From: Phytoplasma sp041276565
Lineage (GTDB): Bacteria; Bacillota_I; Bacilli_A; Acholeplasmatales; Acholeplasmataceae
Assembly (NCBI RefSeq): GCF_041276565.1
Contig: NZ_JBGGGR010000006.1
Location: 1 to 13,310 of the forward strand
Length of the DNA stretch: 13,310 nucleotides
Direction of reading: 5' to 3'
The position numbers and the translations under genes were made by a program. Shown one piece after another: positions 1-6,242 of this stretch. Position 1 is the stretch's first letter, and each line of letters begins with the position of its first letter. A model generated the notes under the pieces. It was not told the DNA's origin, ran no database searches, and saw only the letters and a list, made by a program, of their open reading frames with translations.

Positions 1-152
1 AATTTTTTAAAAATTTAAAAAATAGTGATATTAGATGAATATTAAAACATATTTCTTATTTTTTTTAATTTTATGAGATATTTTATTATCGTAAATATCC
101 TTATATTTAATACAAAAATATAAAATAATTTTTATTTTTTCTAAATTATGTC

Positions 153-182
153 TTCCATTAGAATAAAATGGAATTTATTTTT
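153..182 (+). terminator. Rho-independent terminator-like hairpin of an upstream gene
   Basis: TTCCATT (153-159) pairs perfectly with AATGGAA (167-173) across a 7-base loop and is followed by TTTATTTTT. This would end a + strand transcript entering from before the window. The stem has only two G-C pairs, typical of such AT-rich genomes, so strength is uncertain. Confidence 0.45.
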
Positions 183-240
183 GTTTCAAATAAAAAATTA
201 TATATCATTAGAAACTGCACCCTATATATAAGATTATTTA

Positions 241-268
241 TTGTTTTTAATTTTTATTTTTTTATATT
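241..268 (+). promoter_or_regulatory. Candidate promoter of the sigma-like gene
   Basis: TTGTTT (241-246) and TATATT (263-268) lie 16 bases apart, about 45 bases before the start codon. In sequence this AT-rich such pairs arise by chance, so support is weak. Confidence 0.3.
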
Positions 269-313
269 TAATAAAATTAATTTATAAAAAATAAAAAAAA
301 GGAATATTATTAA

Positions 314-1021
314 ATGATAAATAAAATAACAAATTATATACAAAAAACTAATGAAATTAATGAATTGTTTTTAATTTACACTAAAGAGAACAAAAATAAC
401 AATAAAATTCGCGAACAAATTTTTTTATTATTTTACGAAAATATTATTTTTGATATTGTTTATAAAATTAAATATTATCCCAGAATTTTAGAAAAAAAAG
501 ATTTATTGAATGAAGGTATTTTAGTTATGGATTATATCTTAATAAATTATTCGTTAGAAAAATATAAATGCGATTTTGTTACTTACGCAAAAGGAAAAAT
601 AAAACAACAAATTGATAACTTGATTCGAATAAGTCATTGTCCTTCGATTCCTACAAGGGATTATAACCAAAATAAGAAAGAAAAAAAACGACATCAAAAT
701 GCGACGTCGCTTTCTTCTCAAGAATCTATTCAAAACTACGATTCAGAACATATGAATTTTTTCACTAAATATCTTAATCCGCATCAAATATATATGAAAC
801 AAATTTATCATGAGTTATTTTTAAATAGAATGAAGAAAAAATTAAGTTTGGTAGAATATAAGGTTTTAAAGTATATTTACGGTATTCCTTCTGATAATGT
901 TCACAATAATTATCAACCCATTTTTACTTTCGATCAAATAACTTCTAAATTAAATATAACCAAACAACAAATTTACAAATATAAAGACAACGCTTTAATT
1001 AAACTGAAAAATAAATTTTAA
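314..1021 (+). CDS. Sigma-70-like RNA polymerase sigma factor, divergent
   Basis: This 235-residue protein looks like a minimal sigma-70-family factor that would direct RNA polymerase to a subset of promoters. Residues about 33-105 match region 2: a helix ending in YENIIFDIVYKI, then KKDLLNEG (canonical DLIQEG), an FD-like stretch and FVTYAKGKIKQQI (canonical F.TYA..WI...I). Residues about 168-235 match region 4, with ITSKLNITKQQIYKYKDNAL as the helix-turn-helix and KALRKL-like tail. The linker (106-165) is poorly conserved and lysine-rich. GGAA lies 10 bases before the ATG. Phytoplasma mobile units carry comparable alternative sigma factors. It lies directly before the membrane/AAA+ cassette, which it might control; that is inference. 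The housekeeping RpoD is much longer, so this is not it. Confidence 0.72.
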   Translation: MINKITNYIQKTNEINELFLIYTKENKNNNKIREQIFLLFYENIIFDIVYKIKYYPRILEKKDLLNEGILVMDYILINYSLEKYKCDFVTYAKGKIKQQIDNLIRISHCPSIPTRDYNQNKKEKKRHQNATSLSSQESIQNYDSEHMNFFTKYLNPHQIYMKQIYHELFLNRMKKKLSLVEYKVLKYIYGIPSDNVHNNYQPIFTFDQITSKLNITKQQIYKYKDNALIKLKNKF

Positions 1022-1049
1022 AAAATAATAAAATATTTATTTATTTTTT

Positions 1050-1071
1050 TACAAAAGTATTACAAAAGTAT
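1050..1071. repeat. Tandem 11-bp direct repeat TACAAAAGTAT x2
   Basis: Two perfect adjacent copies of TACAAAAGTAT, one helical turn apart, run into TATAAAAT (1071-1078). The arrangement resembles an operator beside a -10-like box. No regulator is known from the sequence. Confidence 0.6.
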
Positions 1072-1151
1072 ATAAAATATAAAATTTATTTTATGAAATG
1101 TATGCTTTATTTAAGAAAATAAAAAAATAATTAAAAAAGGACGAATAGATA

Positions 1152-1306
1152 TTGAATAAAAAAAGAAATGGGTTCATAATTTATATTTTGTTTTGAATTA
1201 TAAAAAAATTTCTTATTCTGATTTGTCTTTTATAAAAAATAATTTGTTGAATTTAGTCCGAAGTCAAATTTTTTATATTAATAAAAATTTTCAGGAACCA
1301 GATTAA
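1152..1306 (+). pseudogene. Possible small frameshifted or decayed gene, unknown
   Basis: AAAAAAGGA (1133-1141) is a good ribosome-binding site 10 bases before TTG at 1152. That frame stops after about 14 codons. The frame entered by gaining one base in the A7 run at 1158-1164 stays open to TAA at 1304-1306. Its peptide contains WVHNLYFVLNYKK and later LVRSQIFYINKNFQEPD, and looks more protein-like than random AT-rich sequence. I do not recognise it. It could be a decayed gene, a slippage-expressed gene, or chance. Confidence 0.25.
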
Positions 1307-1473
1307 ATATATATCTTGTCAAAATAACAAATATTTTATTTTTGTTTTAATTATAAGGACATTATAAGAACTTTTCAATATTTTTTTTTAATTTATAAAT
1401 TCTATTTATAAAAAAAGTATGTGAAAGCGATTTTTGGGTAACAGTTTTTAATTTATTATATTTTTAAATTTAT

Positions 1474-1506
1474 AAAGAAACTAGAGTAATTTAGTTTCTT
1501 TTTTTT
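1474..1506 (+). terminator. Perfect 10-bp hairpin plus T-run: terminator or attenuator
   Basis: AAAGAAACTA (1474-1483) pairs perfectly with TAGTTTCTTT (1492-1501) around an 8-base loop, continuing into TTTTT. Only 25 bases separate it from the next start codon, too few for a promoter with a leader. It may end the sigma transcript, or act as an attenuator that the cassette's transcript must cross. Confidence 0.6.
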
Positions 1507-1531
1507 AAGAAAAGAAAGAGAAAAAAGAGAT

Positions 1532-2221
1532 ATGAATTTTGAAATAAAAAAATTTTTTTTAAAAATTATTTTACCTTTTGTTTTGTTTATATCTATTTTG
1601 TTAACTATATTTTCTTTTGGATATGACGACAATAATAAAAGTATTCGATCGGAAACAGGCGATACTGAAATTTCGCAAGATGGAAATTTTTATAATATTT
1701 TTCAAAATCCTAATAAATTATCAGAATTAACTCAATTACGTAATGAATTTCGAAAATCTATCAGAGATATAAATTTATTTTACGAATTATTTAAAAACTC
1801 ATCTAATTCTAATTTTGAAGATGAACTGGATAATAAAGAATTACAGAAAAAAATTATTCAATTAGAAATAAAAAATTCTTTGTTAGAAAAAAATAATTCA
1901 GATTTTAAAAATGATAAAACAAAAACAAACGAATTGACTAATTCAGGAGAAATAGAAAAAAAATCCCAAGAAGAAAACAGCTCGAATACTGTCGAAAACA
2001 AAAATAATAAAATGATTTTAGAAGCAGAAACGTTGTTGAATCAACTTAAAAACGATAATTCGGAAAAAGATAAAACATCTAAAGAAGTTGATGAATTAAA
2101 AAATAAATTCTCTGAATCAAAAAAACTTATAGATATTTTAATGAATGACAATCAATTGATAAAAGACAAAATATTCTCTTCCAATGAACCAAATATTTCT
2201 GAATCAAAAGAAGATAAATAA
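1532..2221 (+). CDS. Single-pass membrane protein with coiled-coil tail, unknown function
   Basis: This 229-residue protein is not a family I recognise. A short basic N-terminus (EIKKFFLK) leads into one hydrophobic helix at about 9-30. The rest is hydrophilic and rich in K, E, N and S. Heptad-like leucine/isoleucine spacing at about 100-122 and 160-213 predicts two coiled-coil stretches, separated by a low-complexity N/S/E linker. With no cleavage site evident it is probably an anchored protein. A purine-rich AGAAAGAGAAAAAAGAGA serves as ribosome-binding region before the ATG. It is the first gene of a four-gene same-strand cassette ending at 6064. A scaffold or partner of the downstream AAA+ protein is an inference from context only. 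Confidence 0.7.
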   Translation: MNFEIKKFFLKIILPFVLFISILLTIFSFGYDDNNKSIRSETGDTEISQDGNFYNIFQNPNKLSELTQLRNEFRKSIRDINLFYELFKNSSNSNFEDELDNKELQKKIIQLEIKNSLLEKNNSDFKNDKTKTNELTNSGEIEKKSQEENSSNTVENKNNKMILEAETLLNQLKNDNSEKDKTSKEVDELKNKFSESKKLIDILMNDNQLIKDKIFSSNEPNISESKEDK

Positions 2222-2258
2222 AATTATAAAAAATATTTTTCCAAAAAAGGATTAAAAA

Positions 2259-2885
2259 ATGAAGAAAAATAAATTGAAAATTTTGTTTTTTGTTTTTGGA
2301 TTATTCATTTTTTTGTTTTTGATATTTTCTTTGGTAATAGCTTATTCGAATCATTTATTTAAACAAAAAAAAGAAGAAATTAAATTATTAAACAATTTTC
2401 CTATTTTAGAAATAGAAGGAAGTGATAAAAATAATCTGGATAAATTTCTTCTTCCTATTTCTGTACCTAATTTGAATCAAAATAAATATGAACATCTTAT
2501 CAAAATTGAACATATAGCTACTCTTTTTTCTAAAGGAATGACGATAAAAGAACCTTTATTTTTGAAAATTGAAGTAAATTTCGATAGTCAAAATACATTT
2601 TTGAATCCAAAAGAATATTTCAATATAGAAATAATTACAACTGATGCAAATGATAATAAGTTATTTTACAAAGACGAACAAAAACCTTGTTTTGAAGCAA
2701 TGAACGAAAATGAAACTCAACAAATTAAAATTTTTACTAAAATAGAACAAAAAAATATAATTAACGCTAATGAACCTAAGCTTTTTTTAATATATGATTA
2801 TGACATAGTGGACAAACAAGGAAATGCTATTACAGGCGGTAATAGTTTAATAACTCAAGAAGTAATGAATATTAATAAAAAATAA
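2259..2885 (+). CDS. Single-pass membrane protein with beta-rich tail, unknown function
   Basis: This 208-residue protein has a lysine-rich N-terminus and one strong hydrophobic helix (about 8-29). The soluble part (about 35-205) has alternating hydrophobic patterns such as FLKIEVNF, YFNIEIITT and PKLFLIYDYDIV, which suggest beta strands and a compact domain rather than a coiled coil. It has a single cysteine (C144) and I see no catalytic motif. AAAAAAGGA lies about 10 bases before the ATG. It starts 37 bases after the coiled-coil gene and 51 bases before the AAA+ gene, so co-transcription is likely. Its role is unknown; a sensor, adaptor or substrate-binding partner of the ATPase is possible. 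Confidence 0.7.
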   Translation: MKKNKLKILFFVFGLFIFLFLIFSLVIAYSNHLFKQKKEEIKLLNNFPILEIEGSDKNNLDKFLLPISVPNLNQNKYEHLIKIEHIATLFSKGMTIKEPLFLKIEVNFDSQNTFLNPKEYFNIEIITTDANDNKLFYKDEQKPCFEAMNENETQQIKIFTKIEQKNIINANEPKLFLIYDYDIVDKQGNAITGGNSLITQEVMNINKK

Positions 2886-2903
2886 TTTTTATTATGGTTA
2901 TTA

Positions 2904-2917
2904 TTTTTTTAAAAAAA
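2904..2917. repeat. T7A7 palindrome before the AAA+ gene
   Basis: A perfect TTTTTTTAAAAAAA palindrome runs straight into the ribosome-binding site AGAAGG (2917-2922). The same 14-mer occurs at 4374-4387 and 10901-10914, also just before gene starts. Confidence 0.7.
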
Positions 2918-2936
2918 GAAGGTAAAAATTAAAAAT

Positions 2937-4334
2937 ATGGAAAAAGATAACGAAACCAAATGGTATAATAAAATATTTTCTTTTAGTAATTTTTTATTTT
3001 TCATTTTATTTTTTGTTTCTTTTATTTTAATTTTTTATATTTTACAAAATCATAAAAAAAATATCCAAAATGAAAATAATATCGAATATATTAATAAAAA
3101 TATTTTGAAATTGGAAAAATTTAATAATTATATGAATAATAGCCTCAAAAATATTAAAAAAGATATTGAATTAAAAGAACAACAAGGATTTATAAATGAT
3201 AGTCAACAATCCGAAAATAAACCAAGTAAAAATCCAAATGAATATGAGAAAAATATTTTTTTAAAAAGCGAAAATTTTGTAGCTAAAAATTATGATAAAT
3301 TTCCTAGTTTTAACGAATTATCATCATTAAAAGAACCTAAGGCAATTGCTAAAGGTTTTATTAATTTTTTCAAAAATAAAGAATCTTTCAAAAATAGAGG
3401 CAAAGTATCTGTTCCTACTGGGTTAATGATGTACGGAACTCCTGGATGCGGAAAAACTATTTTTGCTGGTTCGATTTCTAGAGAAGCGGAAGTTCCTTTT
3501 ATTGAAGTATCTTGTTCTATTTTTGCACAAGAGTTAGTCGGAAAAGCTCCTAAAATGGTAAAAGAATTGTTCGATTTAGCTAAAGAGGTAGCTGTCAAAA
3601 GTGGTAAAGGAGCTATTATTTTTTTAGATGAATGCGAAAATATTTTTTTAAATATTGATAGTTTGAAACCTGGTTCTGAAATTGCCAATGTTGTTAACGA
3701 ATTTAAAATCCAATTAGAACCACGTCCAGAAGAACGTAATTTAGACCAACCTATTTTTGTCATCGGTGCTACTAATCATATTGATGGTATCGAATCTGCT
3801 ATTTTATCTCGTTTTACTCATCGTATTGAATTAACACCAGGGACTCAAGAAGAAAGAAAAGAACAATTGAACGACATATTAAAATATAATCAATTTCCAA
3901 TTACTAAAGAAGCTAAAGAATTTTTATTAGAAAATATTAATTTAGCTTTAGAATTTTTGCCTCTTCAATATGAAAAAAACATTAATGGACTTTTAGTCGA
4001 AATTCCTATTGAAAAACATTATAAAAAAGCTTATCGTGTTTTAGAAAGTTTAGTAAAAGAAGCTAGTTTAGCATCTATTGATCGAGAAATTACTAATTCA
4101 CAAGGTAAAAAAGAATGTTTACATCCAGAGCATAAAGAACGTTTCGAAAATAATAAAATTTTCTTCGAGAAAAACAAACAAAGAAAAAAAACAGAGATGA
4201 GTATTTTAGGAAATTGTTGTGAATGTAAATCAATTAATACGGAAGATTTAAAAAAAGCTTATCGAGTAATAATAGATGAAACATTGATATCTTTAGAAAA
4301 GGCTGAAAACGTTTTAAAATTAAATAAAAAATAA
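2937..4334 (+). CDS. Membrane-anchored AAA+ ATPase without FtsH protease domain
   Basis: This 465-residue protein couples ATP hydrolysis to remodelling of an unknown target at the membrane. A single hydrophobic helix spans about 17-36, followed by a polar linker. The AAA+ domain starts near 120: Walker A GTPGCGKT (167-174), Walker B AIIFLDE (226-232), sensor-1 in VIGATN (N280), and arginine-finger candidates R292/R296 in AILSRFTHRI. The lid contains LVKEASLASIDREI and later TEDLKKAYRVI, as in FtsH-type lids. About 40 residues with a C394-x-H-x2-H and C427-C-x-C cluster are inserted between those lid elements, a possible metal site. The HExxH zinc-protease domain of FtsH is absent and the protein is about 200 residues shorter. 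AGAAGG lies 14 bases before the ATG. Membrane-anchored AAA+ proteins are multiplied in some phytoplasmas ('Ca. P. mali') and have been discussed in relation to virulence. Whether the ATPase faces cytoplasm or outside cannot be told here. Confidence 0.85.
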   Translation: MEKDNETKWYNKIFSFSNFLFFILFFVSFILIFYILQNHKKNIQNENNIEYINKNILKLEKFNNYMNNSLKNIKKDIELKEQQGFINDSQQSENKPSKNPNEYEKNIFLKSENFVAKNYDKFPSFNELSSLKEPKAIAKGFINFFKNKESFKNRGKVSVPTGLMMYGTPGCGKTIFAGSISREAEVPFIEVSCSIFAQELVGKAPKMVKELFDLAKEVAVKSGKGAIIFLDECENIFLNIDSLKPGSEIANVVNEFKIQLEPRPEERNLDQPIFVIGATNHIDGIESAILSRFTHRIELTPGTQEERKEQLNDILKYNQFPITKEAKEFLLENINLALEFLPLQYEKNINGLLVEIPIEKHYKKAYRVLESLVKEASLASIDREITNSQGKKECLHPEHKERFENNKIFFEKNKQRKKTEMSILGNCCECKSINTEDLKKAYRVIIDETLISLEKAENVLKLNKK

Positions 4335-4342
4335 AAATTTAT

Positions 4343-4404
4343 TTTTTTCAATTCAAAAAAACATTAATAAATATTTTTTTAAAAAAATGTTGATTTTGAA
4401 AAAA
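4343..4404 (+). promoter_or_regulatory. Nested hairpin before the long coiled-coil gene
   Basis: TTTTTTCAA (4343-4351) pairs with TTGAAAAAA (4396-4404), AACATT (4360-4365) with AATGTT (4386-4391), and the apex is the 16-base palindrome ATTTTTTTAAAAAAAT (4373-4388). The structure ends directly at the AGAAAGGA ribosome-binding site (4405-4412). It could be a weak terminator of the AAA+ gene, a processing site, or a translational control element. G-C content is very low, so stability is doubtful. Confidence 0.45.
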
Positions 4405-4420
4405 AGAAAGGAATTTAAAG

Positions 4421-6064
4421 ATGTTTTTTCCTTTTAGTGTAATCGGTGGATTATTTAATTTCCGCCAATATTTAATATGGTTTTTAGTATTTTTAGCTAT
4501 ATTATTTATTGTTTTTATAATTAATAAAATACGTGGCCGTTCTTCTTTAAAAGAAAATTTTATTTATATTTTAGTTTTGACATCGTTGGCGATCGTTGTT
4601 TGGTTTTTTTTCTTCAGAAAACCACAAGAATCTATAACAAAAAATTATGATAAATTGATTTTAGAAGTTGATGGAACTATTGAAAAATACGACAATTTAA
4701 TAAATAAATATAAAGGAATATCTTCTGATTGGAAAAAAGAACTCAATGATACCGAAAAAACATTAAAACAACTTTATGAATCTAAACAAATTTCTGAATT
4801 AGAAAAAGAAAAAATAAAAATGACATTAGAAGAAAATGAAGCTAATATTACCAAAATTAAATCACAATTAACTGATGTCCAAACAGAAATATCTATTGAA
4901 AAAGGCAAATTAATAGATTTAGAAAAAGAAAAAATAAAAATTGAAAACGAAATTAAAGAAAAAGAAGAAGAAATAAAAAAAGAAATTAATAGTCAAAAAA
5001 GAGAAAAAATATATAACGAAATAGAGGAATTACAAAGAAAACAAATCAAAATAGTAGAAGAAATAACAAATTCCAAAATTAAAATTCAAAAATTGGAAAA
5101 AACTGAAGAATCTTTGATTAAACAATTAAAAATAGCAGAAAATTTTAAAGAAAATCTTGTAAAATCTATGAATTTATTAGACAAAGAACTTAAAATAATG
5201 TTAGAACAAATAGTTTCTGTGGAAGCAAGAAAAAAAGAAATTCAAAATAACATTAATTCAATAAATGCTAAAATTGAAGAAATCAAAACAGAACAAGAAG
5301 CTTTTCAAACTTTGAAATATCATTTAATATTACTTAGACAGAACGCTGAAGCTTGGGAAAGAGAAAATTCATCTTTTTTTGGTAGTTTATTTAACACTGT
5401 TTTCAAGGTTTTTGCTAAAATAACTGATTTATTAACTTCAAAAACAGGATTTATTTTTTCACAAGGAAATATTATTTTCCAAAGAAATAATAATATAAAG
5501 GAAAATAAACCTTCAATCACGATTCCAAAAGGACATCGTATTTATAGAATTATAGAATCTTTAACACAAAAACAAGGAGAAGAACCTAAAATGATAAGTG
5601 CAGATTTATTAAAAGTATATACTAATGAAATTAATTCTGAATTGGCTAAATTAGAAGCAGAATATCTTGTTGCTGAAAAAGAATACAAAAATTATAAAGA
5701 GAAAATAAATGATAATGCGATTATTGAAAATGTGAGACAATTAAAAATAAAAACTATTAAATCAAATGATAAAGAATTAGCTGAATATGGCAAATGGATA
5801 AGTGAATACGAACAATCTATAGAAGAATTAGAGAAAAAAAGAGCAGAATCGACAGAAAAAGAAACATATTCAAGTTTAATAGAAAATTTACAAAAACAAA
5901 AAAATAAAGTAGAAGAAAATATTCAAGAAAAAGAAATAGAATATACAGAATTACAACAACAAAATCCTAATTATGAAAAAATACAAAAACTAATTATGGA
6001 ACAAAAAAATTCAAAAGCAGAACTTAAGGTTCCTCAATTTACATTACAAAAAAATTCTCAATAA
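4421..6064 (+). CDS. Long coiled-coil membrane protein with two N-terminal helices
   Basis: This 547-residue protein has hydrophobic helices at about 17-35 and 47-66 joined by a short basic loop (NKIRGRSSLK), then an almost entirely helical hydrophilic part. Heptad-rich coiled coil runs from about 75 to 300 and again from about 395 to 535. Between them (about 300-395) lies a less charged, possibly globular segment containing SSFFGSLFNTVFKVF and IPKGHRIYRII. The coiled coil contains a near-repeat: LEKEKIKM/I at 127-134 and 167-174, with a matching 23-base DNA repeat 120 bases apart. No Walker motifs are present, so it is not an SMC ATPase despite the look. AGAAAGGA lies about 8 bases before the ATG. 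It closes the cassette, 86 bases after the AAA+ gene. Two N-terminal helices with a basic loop suggest both ends on the same side. A tether or scaffold role is inferred. Confidence 0.72.
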   Translation: MFFPFSVIGGLFNFRQYLIWFLVFLAILFIVFIINKIRGRSSLKENFIYILVLTSLAIVVWFFFFRKPQESITKNYDKLILEVDGTIEKYDNLINKYKGISSDWKKELNDTEKTLKQLYESKQISELEKEKIKMTLEENEANITKIKSQLTDVQTEISIEKGKLIDLEKEKIKIENEIKEKEEEIKKEINSQKREKIYNEIEELQRKQIKIVEEITNSKIKIQKLEKTEESLIKQLKIAENFKENLVKSMNLLDKELKIMLEQIVSVEARKKEIQNNINSINAKIEEIKTEQEAFQTLKYHLILLRQNAEAWERENSSFFGSLFNTVFKVFAKITDLLTSKTGFIFSQGNIIFQRNNNIKENKPSITIPKGHRIYRIIESLTQKQGEEPKMISADLLKVYTNEINSELAKLEAEYLVAEKEYKNYKEKINDNAIIENVRQLKIKTIKSNDKELAEYGKWISEYEQSIEELEKKRAESTEKETYSSLIENLQKQKNKVEENIQEKEIEYTELQQQNPNYEKIQKLIMEQKNSKAELKVPQFTLQKNSQ

Positions 6065-6102
6065 ATAAATGTTTATATTTATGACTAATTTAAAAAATAT
6101 AG

Positions 6103-6117
6103 TTTCATATTATGAAA
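6103..6117. terminator. Small palindrome downstream of the cassette
   Basis: TTTCATATTATGAAA forms a short inverted repeat 39 bases after the stop at 6064. A wider pair, TTCTAG (6121-6126) and CTAGAA (6156-6161), follows. Either could help end the cassette's transcript, but no strong U-tract follows directly. Low confidence. Confidence 0.25.
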
Positions 6118-6216
6118 ATTTTCTAGCTATGAAATAATTTTATTTATTTTCGTATCTAGAAATTTAAATAATTTAAATGTTAATTCCATTATTTTTTTCA
6201 ATATATTCAAATAGTT

Positions 6217-6231
6217 GTTTTTTTAAAAAAC
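6217..6231. terminator. AT palindrome 3' of the transposase gene
   Basis: G-T7-A6-C forms a palindrome about 12 bases beyond the transposase stop. It may act as a terminator on either strand between the convergent cassette and transposase genes. Confidence 0.3.
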
Positions 6232-6242
6232 GTTATTTAAAA

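Larger units (their letters stand above)
1..313. other. 5' intergenic stretch, no gene seen
   Basis: No convincing coding frame in either strand. It holds a terminator-like hairpin near 153-180 and a weak promoter-like pair just before the sigma-like gene, both listed separately. The rest is A/T homopolymer-rich sequence. A slightly GC-richer patch (GAAACTGCACCC, about 210-221) stands out but I cannot assign it a role. Confidence 0.6.
1022..1531. other. 510-base spacer between the sigma-like gene and the membrane cassette
   Basis: No intact gene is evident. It contains a tandem 11-bp repeat (1050-1071), a possible frameshifted small gene (1152-1306), and a hairpin plus T-run (1474-1506) directly before the next gene. 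A slightly GC-richer island around 1420-1444 (GTGAAAGCG...GGGTAACAG) sits in the likely leader of the downstream operon. I cannot match it to a known riboswitch. Confidence 0.55.

Noticed and set aside
1320..1470. Known riboswitch in the cassette leader
   Set aside because: The GTGAAAGCG...GGGTAACAG patch is suggestive, but I could not fit it to any riboswitch consensus I know.
1532..2885. Secreted effector proteins of the SAP/TENGU type
   Set aside because: The N-terminal helices look like uncleaved anchors, and the proteins are larger than those effectors without the sequence-variable mosaic leader.
3290..3763. Antisense frame within the AAA+ gene
   Set aside because: It is the complement of the conserved Walker A/B region; its peptide shows no domain and it lacks a ribosome-binding site.
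2937..4334. Calling the AAA+ gene FtsH/HflB zinc protease
   Set aside because: The AAA+ domain is FtsH-like, but there is no HExxH motif and no room for the protease domain. The HPEH in the lid insertion does not fit the motif.
5320..5520. Antisense frame within the long coiled-coil gene
   Set aside because: Short, no start signals, no recognisable features; explained by the sense gene.
4421..6064. SMC/chromosome-segregation ATPase
   Set aside because: Coiled coil only; no Walker A, signature or Walker B motifs, and two membrane helices at the N-terminus.
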